A DNA stretch of 64,000 nucleotides from an uncultured Bacteroides sp. (GCA_900551445.1 URWA01000016.1:1-64000); one strand, 5' to 3'; positions 42,573 to 51,359 are shown, numbered from the stretch's first letter. Program-made: numbers and translations. Notes: generated by a model not told the origin, from the sequence alone.

Positions 42573-43160
42573 ATGGCAAAAAAGAAAAGATCAGTGCCTG
42601 GAATCAACTCAAGTTCTACGGCCGATATTGCCTTCATGTTGCTTATTTTCTTCCTTATTACAACATCAATGGATACTGACCGTGGTTTGGCGAGACGTTT
42701 GCCGCCTCCACCTGAAAACAAGGATCAGAAAGATGATATTATTGTAAAGGAAAGAAACGTTCTTCAGGTTCGTTTGAACAAGGACGACCAGCTGATGGTC
42801 GGTGGAGAATGGTCTGATATCAGACAGTTGAGACAAAAGGCAAAAGAATTCATTGCCAATCCGAACAACGACGAGAATTTGCCAGAAAAGCACTTGAAAC
42901 ATCTTCCGTTCTTCGGTGACGTAATGGTTACAGAAAAGCACGTAATCTCTGTACAGAATGACGTGGGTACTAGCTACAATGCTTATATTCAGGTTCAGAA
43001 CGAATTGGTAGCAGCTTACAATGAGTTGCGTAACGAACTGGCTCAGTCTCAGTTCGGAAAGACGTTCGCTGAATGTTCTGAAGACGAGCAGAAAGCTATT
43101 ACAGACTATTATCCGCAGAAGATTTCTGAAGCAGAACCTAAAAAATATGGAGGAAAATAA
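42573..43160 (+). CDS. exbD: ExbD/TolR-family protein, long form
   Basis: A 195-residue protein: cytoplasmic basic N-terminus (MAKKKRSVPGINSSS), one membrane helix (~18-34) with the conserved channel Asp in STADIAFMLLIFFLI, then a periplasmic domain larger than in E. coli ExbD (141 residues). The extra part includes a charged EKHLKHLPFFGD insertion and a long C-terminal helix with YNELRNELAQSQFGK. It is followed 2 bases later by a second exbD. Confidence 0.9.
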   Translation: MAKKKRSVPGINSSSTADIAFMLLIFFLITTSMDTDRGLARRLPPPPENKDQKDDIIVKERNVLQVRLNKDDQLMVGGEWSDIRQLRQKAKEFIANPNNDENLPEKHLKHLPFFGDVMVTEKHVISVQNDVGTSYNAYIQVQNELVAAYNELRNELAQSQFGKTFAECSEDEQKAITDYYPQKISEAEPKKYGGK

Positions 43161-43162
43161 TC

Positions 43163-43627
43163 ATGGGAAAATTTAATAAGACAGGTAAGCGTGGCATGCC
43201 GGAGTTGAATACCTCTTCTCTGCCGGACCTTATCTTTACCATGTTGTTCTTCTTCATGATTGTAACAACCATGCGTGAAGTTACGTTGAAGGTTCAGTTC
43301 AAGGTGCCTGCTGCCACAGAATTGGAAAAGCTTGAAAAGAAGTCTTTGGTGTCTTTCATCTACATTGGTAAACCGTTGCCGGAATATCAGAAGAAGATGG
43401 GTACTACTGACCGTATCCAGTTGAACGATAAGTTCGCTGAATCTTCAGAAGTACAGGACTACATCTATCAGGAACGTGAAAACATGAAAGAGGAAGACAA
43501 ACCGTTTATGACTGTTTCCCTGAAGGTAGATGCAAATACCAAGATGGGTATCGTAACAGAAGTAAAACAGGCTCTTCGTCAGGCATACGCTTTGAAGATC
43601 AACTATTCAGCTACTCAGCGTCAGTAA
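43163..43627 (+). CDS. exbD: ExbD/TolR-family protein, short form
   Basis: A 154-residue paralogue of the preceding ExbD. The N-terminal membrane helix (~19-36) carries the conserved Asp in SLPDLIFTMLFFFMI. The periplasmic part ends with MGIVTEVKQALRQAYALKINY. The two ExbDs probably form a heterodimer inside the ExbB pentamer. It is the last gene of the operon, before a terminator. Confidence 0.9.
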   Translation: MGKFNKTGKRGMPELNTSSLPDLIFTMLFFFMIVTTMREVTLKVQFKVPAATELEKLEKKSLVSFIYIGKPLPEYQKKMGTTDRIQLNDKFAESSEVQDYIYQERENMKEEDKPFMTVSLKVDANTKMGIVTEVKQALRQAYALKINYSATQRQ

Positions 43628-43649
43628 TAGTTTTTCATACTTACAAGAA

Positions 43650-43680
43650 AAGGCTGTCTCTTTAGAGGCGGCCTTTTTTT
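43650..43680 (+). terminator. Terminator of the exb operon
   Basis: A 12-bp stem with two G-U pairs (43650-43661 with 43664-43675) and a T7 tail. The following 250 bases to the MATE gene hold no gene I can support. A GGAGAATGGAG word is repeated at 43832 and 43848. Confidence 0.75.
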
Positions 43681-43934
43681 ATGCCTTTAGGGAACCTTTG
43701 AGTCCGATGGGGGCTATTGTGTACAAGTATTTTTCATTTTTATGAGAAGGCTGGCTGTGAAGTATGAACGGCACTCTGTGCTTTTCTTCTTTGGATATGT
43801 AGGGGGGAGAAGAGACTCCTCTGGGGAAGTAGGAGAATGGAGACGTTGGAGAATGGAGGAGGATTGGATATGGGTAGACGGTTCTTGTTTTTTACCTTTG
43901 ATGGGAAGGTGTCAGATAAAGAGTGTGTCTTTTA

Positions 43935-45296
43935 TTATGAAACAGTGGGAGGGACAAGTAAGGAACGCTTCTTTTTCCAGTAATATACCTGTCCGTAGAT
44001 ATCCGCCAATGCCCAGCCGATAGGAATGGACCACCAGATACCGTGTACACCAATGGAAGGGATGGATGCTAAGAGGTAGGCCAAGGCCACACGGGTTCCC
44101 AAGGACAGAATGGTCAGGATAATAGACATTTCCGGCTTGCATACAGCCCGGTAAAAACCATACCATAGAAACAGGTAACCGATGCCTAAGTAGAAACTGC
44201 CTTCTACCCGAAGATATTCTACTCCAATCCGGATAATTTCTTTTTCGTCCGATGAAATGAAAATCTGCATTAGCCAGGGAGCTGCCAGGAAGATAAGCGC
44301 TGAGAGAAGCAGGCAGAAAAGCGTAGTCATCCAGAACGCTTTTTTGAATCCTTGCAGGATGCGGTCTTTCTTTCCGGCTCCGTAGTTTTGGGCGGTGAAA
44401 GTAGAGAAGGCATTGCCGAAATCCTGTACGGGCATGTAGGCAAAGGAATCAATTTTAACGGCGGCGGTGAAAGCGGCCATGACGGAAGTCCCGAAACTGT
44501 TGACCAGTCCCTGTACCATCAGAATACCAAAGTTCATGACCGATTGTTGTATACAAGTCAGTGAGGCATACGAAAATACCTGCCTGACGAGGGGACGGTT
44601 TATCTTGAAATCTTTTCGTGTAAGCCGTGTTTCCGGAATTTTTCTCCAGCAGTACACCCAAAGTCCGATGGCAGAAACAGCTTGTGAAAGAACTGTAGCT
44701 GAGGCTGCTCCTGCGATACCGTAGCCGAGCCGAAGGATAAACAGCAGGTCGAGTACGACGTTCAATACGACGGAGATTGCCAGATAAACCAAGGGCGTAA
44801 AGGAATTGCCTAATGCCCGCAGGAGGTAAGCGTAATAATTATATAGGTAAACGAACCAGATGCCGATAAAGGTGATTTTCAGGTAGTCGTACGTCATTTC
44901 TTGTAATTCTTCCGGAGTTTGCAGCCATTGAATAATCGGACGGATGCAGCTGATGGAGAAAGCGAAAATGAGGAAGGTAGCGATGCCCGTAATGAGCAGA
45001 GAGGTTGCTTGGGTACGTTTCAGAGGTTCATAATCTTTAGCCCCGTAGCGCATGGAGAATAGGGCACTGCATCCCATGCACAAACCGATGAAGATGGAGG
45101 TGATGAATACCATGAGCGTGTAGGAAGAGCCTACGGCAGCCAAAGCATTGGCTCCCAGCGTCTGTCCGATAATCAGTGTATCCGCAATATTATATCCCTG
45201 CTGGAGCAGGTTGCCGAGGATGAGTGGATAAGCCAGACAAAGCATGCTTTGGGTGATGTTTCCCGAAGTAAGGTCTTTCGTGCGACTGGTCTGCAT
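43935..45296 (-). CDS. MATE-family multidrug/Na+ efflux pump
   Basis: A 453-residue inner-membrane antiporter with 12 predicted helices. The opening KDLTSGNITQSMLCLAYPLILGNLLQQGYNIADTLIIGQ is the usual MATE N-terminus of Bacteroides, and the second half repeats the fold (FGTSVMAAFTAAVKIDSF ... QNYGAGKKDRI). The substrate is unknown. It lies downstream of tRNA-Leu, separated by a strong terminator palindrome, with no exact -7 box in the 70-base gap. Confidence 0.9.
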   Translation of the reverse strand: MQTSRTKDLTSGNITQSMLCLAYPLILGNLLQQGYNIADTLIIGQTLGANALAAVGSSYTLMVFITSIFIGLCMGCSALFSMRYGAKDYEPLKRTQATSLLITGIATFLIFAFSISCIRPIIQWLQTPEELQEMTYDYLKITFIGIWFVYLYNYYAYLLRALGNSFTPLVYLAISVVLNVVLDLLFILRLGYGIAGAASATVLSQAVSAIGLWVYCWRKIPETRLTRKDFKINRPLVRQVFSYASLTCIQQSVMNFGILMVQGLVNSFGTSVMAAFTAAVKIDSFAYMPVQDFGNAFSTFTAQNYGAGKKDRILQGFKKAFWMTTLFCLLLSALIFLAAPWLMQIFISSDEKEIIRIGVEYLRVEGSFYLGIGYLFLWYGFYRAVCKPEMSIILTILSLGTRVALAYLLASIPSIGVHGIWWSIPIGWALADIYGQVYYWKKKRSLLVPPTVS

Positions 45297-45319
45297 GGTT
45301 TATGGGTATATGACAAAAT

Positions 45320-45359
45320 AAAATGGATTTAATAAACACGTGTTTATTAAATCCATTTT
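45320..45359. terminator. 40-bp perfect palindrome acting as terminator
   Basis: Two 20-base arms (45320-45339 and 45340-45359) are exact reverse complements with no spacer. On the minus strand it follows tRNA-Leu and is followed by T-rich TATTTTGTC, so it should end the tRNA transcript. Confidence 0.75.
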
Positions 45360-45366
45360 TACTATG

Positions 45367-45448
45367 TGCGCCTGATAGGACTCGAACCTACACGTCTCAC
45401 GACACCAGATCCTAAGTCTGGCGCGGCTACCAATTACGCCACAGGCGC
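45367..45448 (-). tRNA. tRNA-Leu (TAG)
   Basis: On the minus strand the acceptor GCGCCTG pairs with CAGGCGC, discriminator A at 45367. Anticodon stem CCAGA/TCTGG encloses CTTAGGA with anticodon TAG. A long variable arm (GTGTCGTGAGACGTG region) is typical of Leu. T-loop GTTCGAGTC. CCA is not encoded. Confidence 0.95.
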
Positions 45449-45481
45449 GCATACAGAAAACGATTTCTGCATTTGCGGAGG

Positions 45482-45513
45482 CAAAGGTAGAAATAATTTC
45501 CCGATTCTCCAAA
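45482..45513 (-). promoter_or_regulatory. Full-consensus promoter of tRNA-Leu
   Basis: Minus strand: TTTG (45513-45510), 20 bases, TACCTTTG (45489-45482). Both boxes and spacing match the Bacteroidota consensus. It overlaps the last codons region of the S41 protease gene, whose stop is at 45522. Confidence 0.8.
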
Positions 45514-45521
45514 TCTGCGGG

Positions 45522-46547
45522 TCAATTCTTTAGTATTTTGATGGCGGTTTCAATGAGCGTATCTTTTCCTCGCTGCATGTCTTCGCTGGTCATATCCACC
45601 TTTACGTCCGGATCGATACCGAACTCCAGCTGGTTCATGTCCGGGTCGAACATCGGGCTGGCCGAGAAACGGATGGACCATCCGTTGGGGATTTCGGAAC
45701 TGAACGGCAGGCCAGAACCGCCTCCGGTCGTATCTCCCAAGGTAGTGACATTGGGAAACTGCCGCATGGTATTGACAAAGTCGTTGGTGGCACTGTAGGA
45801 ACGTCGGTTGGTCAGCACCACGGCTTTTTTCTGCCAGCGGATGCTGTTAGACGGTTCCTGATACACCGGTTCCGGGTCGGAAAAGTCATTGTGGCCGGGG
45901 CCTGTTTTGTGACTGATGTAGCCCACCAGCACCTTTTCGTTGGTAAACCGGGCGGCCAGTTTTTGGGCAGTAGTCAGGCTGCCACCTCCGTTGTTGCGCA
46001 CATCGATTATCACTCCGTCGCAGATTTCCAGTTTCTTCAGCATCTGGTCCAGATTTCCGTCACCGATGCCGTCGGAGAAACTTTCGCAGTACACATAGCC
46101 GATGTTGTTGTCCAGAATCTGGTAGGTGAGTCCGGAAGTGATGATATAGTCTTTTTTGAGGTAATTGCTTTGGATGCTGTCACTGAAATTGCGCGGATAG
46201 GCATCAAACCATTCCCTGTATTGCGAGGTTCCCAAGGAACTGCTCAGATTCACATGGCCGTCCCTGAGTTCGTTGACCATGTCTGAAAGGACTTCAAAAA
46301 GTGCTTCCCAGCTCATCGACGAAGAAATCCGTTTCGCATAGCGGGCATGCACTTCATCCCAGTCCAGGCCATACACTTCCTTTTTGTAATCGAGGAAACA
46401 ATATTGCTCGTCGATGATTTTCCAGAGCGATTCGAAGTTGGCTTCCGGTGTATTGCCCTGTATGTCTTCACGGATACACGAAGAGAATAAGGTGCAGGTC
46501 AGCACCAGCAGGAGGCCGTATAAGTGGAAATGATATATCTTCTTCAT
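45522..46547 (-). CDS. S41-family (C-terminal processing/tricorn-like) protease, lipoprotein
   Basis: A 341-residue exported protease. Lipobox FSSC (~Cys24). An N-terminal helical Tricorn-C1-like part (FESLWKIIDEQYCFLDYK, ~40-110) is followed by the S41 catalytic domain: GVIIDVRNNGGGSLTTAQ (~185-200), then VVLTNRRSYSATNDFVNTM (~245-262), where the Ser-Ala pair is the likely nucleophile region, and GDTTGGGSGLPF. I see no clear PDZ domain, consistent with its short length. It starts 1 base after the DUF3316 gene, third in the parC unit. Confidence 0.88.
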   Translation of the reverse strand: MKKIYHFHLYGLLLVLTCTLFSSCIREDIQGNTPEANFESLWKIIDEQYCFLDYKKEVYGLDWDEVHARYAKRISSSMSWEALFEVLSDMVNELRDGHVNLSSSLGTSQYREWFDAYPRNFSDSIQSNYLKKDYIITSGLTYQILDNNIGYVYCESFSDGIGDGNLDQMLKKLEICDGVIIDVRNNGGGSLTTAQKLAARFTNEKVLVGYISHKTGPGHNDFSDPEPVYQEPSNSIRWQKKAVVLTNRRSYSATNDFVNTMRQFPNVTTLGDTTGGGSGLPFSSEIPNGWSIRFSASPMFDPDMNQLEFGIDPDVKVDMTSEDMQRGKDTLIETAIKILKN

Positions 46548-46548
46548 A

Positions 46549-47394
46549 TCAGTAGGGAGTAACGTTTGAAGGCATGGTGATTCGGTTCTTGCCTTTCAGT
46601 AGGTAGAAATTCTTCACGAAGCCAATCATGAAATCATGTGAGTAAGTGTGGTATTTCAGGTGGTTGACCTTGGCCTGCTGGAGGTCGCAGACATAGGCTA
46701 CACGCATCGTGACCTTCCGGATAGGGAAGTCGAGGGTCACCATCTGGCGGAGGGAAGGACTGTTGTGGAGGGAGGTAAACAGGACATTCTTTCCTTTGTG
46801 TCCCAAAGAGAACATTTCATAGTATGACTGTCCGAATTCGGGAGAGAACATGGCACCCAGCAACGGAAGATTGGCCTGGTAACGCGCCACCAGCGGATAA
46901 TTGCCGATATGGAACTTGTAGATGGCTATACCGGAGATGCCCAGACTGCCGTATGCCTTGCCCTGTGCCGGGTTGTTGGAGTTACGTGTATTGTACACGA
47001 ATCCCCCGTTCAGGTCAATTGTCGGGCCGGCCAGCAACTTCAGTCGTTCACTGAGACGAAACTGATAATGGAGAGTATAACTCCAGTTCAGCAGTCCGGC
47101 ATACATATAGCCTGTTTGGCTGGGATTGTGCGTGTACGACACATGGGCCTGCAACAGATTCTGTGCCGATACGTTTCCACCCATCAGCCGGGTCATGCGC
47201 ATATTCTCGCGCAGAATACGTACCTCCGGCCCTTTGTATTCCAGTGGAGAAAGATACGTGTCGAGCACGTTGCTCACGCCTGCTCCGTAGAGTACGGAAC
47301 GCATCACGTAGCGGGTCGCACGCAGACTGTCTTCCTGTGCATGGAGCATGAGGACAGACAGGCAGGCGTAGAGTAGAAAGATAATTCGTTTCAT
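46549..47394 (-). CDS. DUF3316 exported protein
   Basis: A 281-residue protein with a signal peptide ending at about LMLHAQ (residue 20). The rest is rich in alternating aromatic and polar strands, consistent with an outer-membrane beta-barrel or barrel-like fold; the pattern matches DUF3316 of Bacteroides. The family function is unknown. It lies 4 bases after parC and 1 base before the S41 protease gene. Confidence 0.75.
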   Translation of the reverse strand: MKRIIFLLYACLSVLMLHAQEDSLRATRYVMRSVLYGAGVSNVLDTYLSPLEYKGPEVRILRENMRMTRLMGGNVSAQNLLQAHVSYTHNPSQTGYMYAGLLNWSYTLHYQFRLSERLKLLAGPTIDLNGGFVYNTRNSNNPAQGKAYGSLGISGIAIYKFHIGNYPLVARYQANLPLLGAMFSPEFGQSYYEMFSLGHKGKNVLFTSLHNSPSLRQMVTLDFPIRKVTMRVAYVCDLQQAKVNHLKYHTYSHDFMIGFVKNFYLLKGKNRITMPSNVTPY

Positions 47395-47398
47395 GCGA

Positions 47399-50047
47399 TT
47401 AAAAGAGTTTCATTTGTCCGTCGTCTTCCTGGATGTCCTCTTCTTCTGTTCCGTCTTCCTCATCCTTTTCCGGTTCTTCCGGTTCCGGCTCCGGCATGCG
47501 GGTCGGTTCCAGCTCGGTGATTCGGTCGACGGTATAAGTGGTCAGGCGCTTGCCTTTGGCCTTGAAGCTCTTGACGCCCACAAAGTCGCTGGCTTCCAGC
47601 ACGAGTGCTTCCCGGAAGTTGTCGTGTCCGCCGAAATCAACTTGGATGCGCGGGTACACCTGACAGGTCAGCAGGATGAGCTGTGTATGCTTGTTGTCGC
47701 CCAGGAAATTCTGTTTCTTGTTGGTCGCTTCGAAGGTGAACCGTTTCAGGTACGGATAATTCTGTTGGTCGGCATCATAGAGTACGGCTGTCCATACCTT
47801 CTCGGGATTGAACTTCTCGATGCAAAGAATATCCGGATCGTAATGGTTGCTCAGGTCGAAGTTCGTGGTGTAGAATTCTCCGTTTTTCTGAACCACCAGG
47901 ATGCTTTCATCGCTTTGGAATTCGCCCAGGTATTGTCCTCTGCCGTCGTAGTTGAGCCGTAGCACGTCGTGGTCGAACCAGACCTTTCTGCCACCGAGGG
48001 TGGAACCGCCTTTCTGCTTCAGGCTGATTTTGTGTACCTCGGCCTTGGTGAGCAGGTTACCCATCGATTGCTTGCCCTTGATGTGGATGGTACTGAAATC
48101 CTTCTCGAAGGTCGGTTTCTTGATGCGGGGCGTCGGACGCAGGATGACCCGGATGACTTCCGCTTCTCCGTTCGGATTGGCCGTGAAGTAGACAATCTTG
48201 GAGCCCGGCGTGCCTTGTGTCACATCGTACTCCCGGTCGCGGATGATGGAGGTCACATTGAAGCGTTTGATATAATAATACCCATCCTTTCCGTCACGGT
48301 AAATGACGTTGTAGATGGTACGTTTGTCGTTCTTTTTGAATACGTTGACATACAGGATGTTCTTCCCGACAAACAGTTTGTCGGACACGCGGACAATCTT
48401 GTATTTTCCGTCCTTGTAGAAGATAATCACATCGTCGATGTCGGAACAGTTGCACACATACTCGTCTTTTTTCAGTCCCGTACCGATAAAGCCCTCCTCT
48501 CGGTTGATATACAGCTTCTCGTTGGCTTCCGCCACTTTGGTAGCTACGATGGTGTCGAAGTTGCGGATTTCCGTACGACGAGGGAAATTCTTTCCGTATT
48601 TCTCTTTCAGGTGCTTATACCAGTCGATGGTATATTCCGTGATGTGTGCCAAATGGTTGTCAATCTCCTCCAACTGGGCTTTCAGACGGGCAATGAACTC
48701 GTCCGCCTTGTCCTTGTTGAACTTGAGGATACGTGCCATCTTGATTTCCATCAGTTTGAGGATGTCCTCTTTGGTCACTTCGCGCACGAACTGCGGATAA
48801 AACGGGGTCAACCGTTCGTCAATGTGTTCGCAGGCCGCATCCATGGATTCTGCCTGTTCAAATTGCTTGTCCTTGTAAATCCGTTCTTCGATGAAGATTT
48901 TCTCCAAGGACGCGAAATGCAAGGTTTCCAGCGTTTCGTCCCGCTGTATTTCCAGTTCTTTCCGGAGCAGGGCCAGTGTGTTGTCGACCGATTTCTTCAG
49001 CACTTTGCTCACCGAGAGGAAATGCGGTTTCTTGTTGTCGATGACGCAGCAGTTGGGCGAGATGTTCACCTCGCAGTCCGTAAAGGCGTACAAGGCATCC
49101 AGTGTCTTGTCGGAGGATACACCCGGCGTCAGATGTACCAGAATCTCCACCTTTCCGGCCGTGTTGTCATCCACTTTCCGAACCTTAATCTTTCCCTTTT
49201 CGATGGCCTTCAGAATGGAATCAATCAGAGAAGAGGTCGTCTTCCCGTAGGGAATCTCGCTGATGCATAGGGTCTTGTTGTCGAGTTTGGAAATCTTGGC
49301 CCGTACGCGTACCACGCCTCCTCTTTCCCCGTCATTGTAGCGGGACACATCAATGGACCCTCCTGTCTGGAAATCTGGATAAAGTTGGAAGTCCTCTCCG
49401 TGCAGGTAGGCAATGGCTGCATCGCACAATTCGTTGAAGTTATGGGGAAGAATCTTGGAAGAAAGTCCCACGGCGATACCTTCCACACCCTGAGCCAGCA
49501 GCAGCGGGAATTTTACCGGCAGGGTGACTGGTTCCCGGTTTCTTCCGTCGTAGGAAGCTTGCCACTCCGTGGTTTTCGGGTTGAACACCACGTCGAGGGC
49601 GAATTTGGACAGCCGGGCTTCGATGTAACGGGGAGCCGCTGCACTGTCGCCCGTCAGGATGTTACCCCAGTTTCCCTGGCAGTCGATGAGCAAGTCTTTC
49701 TGTCCCAGTTGCACAAGGGCATCTCCGATGGAAGTATCTCCGTGCGGATGAAACTGCATGGTGTGTCCCACGATGTTGGCCACCTTGTTGTAGCGTCCGT
49801 CGTCCAGGCGTTTCATGGAGTGGAGAATGCGTCGCTGCACCGGCTTCAGTCCGTCGTTGATGTGCGGTACGGCACGCTCCAGAATCACGTACGAAGCATA
49901 GTCCAGAAACCAGTTCTGGTACATGCCGCTCAGCTGGTGCTTCACCGCCTCGTCGGTGGTCGATACAGGTTTGTAGTCAGAGTGTTCTTCTTTTTCAGGC
50001 AGGTTTGCCGTTTCCTTTTCGTCCTTGTCAAAAGTATCTTCGCTCAT
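47399..50047 (-). CDS. parC: Topoisomerase IV subunit A
   Basis: An ~882-residue type IIA topoisomerase A subunit that decatenates chromosomes with ParE. ATG 50047 is used rather than an in-frame start 12 codons upstream, which would overlap the -7 box. The winged-helix/tower core has VPHINDGLKPVQRRILHSM and the catalytic Tyr in SAAAPRYIEARLS (~residue 130). The C-terminal half carries a beta-pinwheel-like domain and an acidic Glu/Pro tail. The final five residues, QMKLF, resemble the beta-clamp-binding consensus QLxLF. ParC is preferred to GyrA because GyrA-box motifs are degenerate and the Bacteroidota ParC N-terminal pattern fits. First gene of parC-DUF3316-S41. Confidence 0.88.
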   Translation of the reverse strand: MSEDTFDKDEKETANLPEKEEHSDYKPVSTTDEAVKHQLSGMYQNWFLDYASYVILERAVPHINDGLKPVQRRILHSMKRLDDGRYNKVANIVGHTMQFHPHGDTSIGDALVQLGQKDLLIDCQGNWGNILTGDSAAAPRYIEARLSKFALDVVFNPKTTEWQASYDGRNREPVTLPVKFPLLLAQGVEGIAVGLSSKILPHNFNELCDAAIAYLHGEDFQLYPDFQTGGSIDVSRYNDGERGGVVRVRAKISKLDNKTLCISEIPYGKTTSSLIDSILKAIEKGKIKVRKVDDNTAGKVEILVHLTPGVSSDKTLDALYAFTDCEVNISPNCCVIDNKKPHFLSVSKVLKKSVDNTLALLRKELEIQRDETLETLHFASLEKIFIEERIYKDKQFEQAESMDAACEHIDERLTPFYPQFVREVTKEDILKLMEIKMARILKFNKDKADEFIARLKAQLEEIDNHLAHITEYTIDWYKHLKEKYGKNFPRRTEIRNFDTIVATKVAEANEKLYINREEGFIGTGLKKDEYVCNCSDIDDVIIFYKDGKYKIVRVSDKLFVGKNILYVNVFKKNDKRTIYNVIYRDGKDGYYYIKRFNVTSIIRDREYDVTQGTPGSKIVYFTANPNGEAEVIRVILRPTPRIKKPTFEKDFSTIHIKGKQSMGNLLTKAEVHKISLKQKGGSTLGGRKVWFDHDVLRLNYDGRGQYLGEFQSDESILVVQKNGEFYTTNFDLSNHYDPDILCIEKFNPEKVWTAVLYDADQQNYPYLKRFTFEATNKKQNFLGDNKHTQLILLTCQVYPRIQVDFGGHDNFREALVLEASDFVGVKSFKAKGKRLTTYTVDRITELEPTRMPEPEPEEPEKDEEDGTEEEDIQEDDGQMKLF

Positions 50048-50080
50048 ATTCAAATGGGTCCTATGTAAAAGAGATTCGGG

Positions 50081-50088
50081 CAAAGTTA
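50081..50088 (-). promoter_or_regulatory. Promoter -7 box of the parC unit
   Basis: The minus strand reads TAACTTTG, an exact match, 34 bases before parC ATG 50047. Confidence 0.6.
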
Positions 50089-50180
50089 CTGAATAATTCT
50101 GTAAGGTGGAAATAACTGACTTACAATTCTGGACCTTTCAAGAGGCATTTTTAGGGAAATCCCTTTGCGGAAATACCTCG

Positions 50181-50263
50181 ACACGAACGTGACGAGAGGT
50201 GGGCACGGACGTGACGAGACCTTGACACGAACGTGATGAGACCGCTGCACGTTCGTGTCAAGG
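50181..50263. repeat. Tandem array 3: CACG-N2-CGTG palindromes at exact 22-bp period
   Basis: Four units start at 50181, 50203, 50225 and 50247, with palindromic cores CACGAACGTG, CACGGACGTG, CACGAACGTG and CACGTTCGTG. The first three units share the 3' extension AYGAGA. Units 3 and 4 form a 16-bp perfect hairpin (50220-50235 with 50248-50263, 12-base loop). The array lies in the 239-base gap between the exporter permease gene and the parC promoter. Confidence 0.85.
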
Positions 50264-50286
50264 TAAGAAGCCAAGTACGGGTCAGC

Positions 50287-51348
50287 TTATTGCTGCTTGC
50301 GGTAGCTGTGGATGGCCCATACATATAGCAGAACGGCAAAGGTGGAGAGCATGGAAAGCTGGAAGCCGATGTCGCCGATGTGGCTGCCCTTCAGATAGAC
50401 CATGCGCATGATTTCCATGAAGTAGCGCAGCGGATTGAGGTACGTGATGTATTGTGCCCATTCCGGCATGCTGCTGATAGGAGTGAACAGCCCGCTCATC
50501 AGAATGAAAATCAGCATGCAGAACCACATGACGAACATGGCTTGCTGCAGGGTGGAAGAGTAATTGGAGATGACCAGGCCCAGCCCCGACATGACCAGTG
50601 CGAAAATCAGCGTGGCCAGATAGATGGTGAGGATGTTTCCTTCGGGTGTCAGGCCATAGACCAGCCAGGCCAGCAACATGCACAGGTTCAGTACCACAAA
50701 TCCGATGGCCCAGTAGGGTAGCAGTTTGGCGAGGGTAAAGGTGAAACGGCTCACCGGGCTGACATTGATTTGCTCGATGGTACCTGCTTCTTTTTCGCTG
50801 ACCACGTTCAGGGCCGGCAGGAAGCCGCAGAGCAGTACCAGTATCATGGTCATCAGGGCAGGCACCATGAACACTTTGTAGTTGAGGTACGGATTGAACT
50901 GGTAGCGCACGGAGGCGGGGGAGGGCTGCGGATTGAGAATTTGTTGCAGGTAAGTACTGCCCAGTACTCCCTTGGTACCGTTGACCGTATTGACGGCAAT
51001 CAGGGTGGAAGGACTGACGCCGCGGGCCTGGTCTTTCTCAAATCCCCGGGGGATTTCCAGCAGCATGTCCACCTGGTCTTTTTCAATGGCATTCAAGCCT
51101 TGTGCGTAGGAAGCAGGCAGGGCGGTCAGCTGGAAGTAACGGGAGGCCTCGATGCGGTGTACCAGCCGTTGGGACGAGGGACTATGGTCATGGTCAATGA
51201 CGGCAATGCGCAAGTCCTCGATTTCCAGTGTGGCGGCCCATGGCATCACCAGCATCATCACGCAGGGAAACAGCAGGATGAGGCGGGGCAGGAAACGGTT
51301 GCGTTTCAGTTGTTTGAATTCTTTTTCTATCAGGTAGCGTAACATCAT
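50287..51348 (-). CDS. ABC-2 type exporter permease, second subunit
   Basis: A ~353-residue inner-membrane permease of the YbhS/YbhR type. N-terminal helix after MMLRYLIEKEFKQLKRNRFLPRL, a large periplasmic domain (~45-165), then five helices. The EKEAGTIEQINVSPVSRFTF stretch is the conserved ABC-2 coupling segment. Start at the ATGATG of 51348; upstream residues would overlap the preceding gene. It is paralogous to the upstream permease; both probably form a heterodimer with the fused ATPase. Confidence 0.9.
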   Translation of the reverse strand: MMLRYLIEKEFKQLKRNRFLPRLILLFPCVMMLVMPWAATLEIEDLRIAVIDHDHSPSSQRLVHRIEASRYFQLTALPASYAQGLNAIEKDQVDMLLEIPRGFEKDQARGVSPSTLIAVNTVNGTKGVLGSTYLQQILNPQPSPASVRYQFNPYLNYKVFMVPALMTMILVLLCGFLPALNVVSEKEAGTIEQINVSPVSRFTFTLAKLLPYWAIGFVVLNLCMLLAWLVYGLTPEGNILTIYLATLIFALVMSGLGLVISNYSSTLQQAMFVMWFCMLIFILMSGLFTPISSMPEWAQYITYLNPLRYFMEIMRMVYLKGSHIGDIGFQLSMLSTFAVLLYVWAIHSYRKQQ

Positions 51349-51359
51349 AAGCTTGCGGT

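Noticed and set aside
43832..43858. GGAGAATGGAG direct repeat as a fourth array
   Set aside because: Only two copies, 16 bases apart, with no palindrome; it does not fit the 22-bp pattern.
43742..44023. 93-codon frame in the exb-MATE gap
   Set aside because: It overlaps the end of the MATE gene, has a biased Trp/Gly/Arg-rich translation and no -7 box.
47969..49270. 433-codon plus-strand open frame opposite parC
   Set aside because: It is the antisense of a clear parC reading frame, has no promoter box and a composition that does not look like a folded protein.
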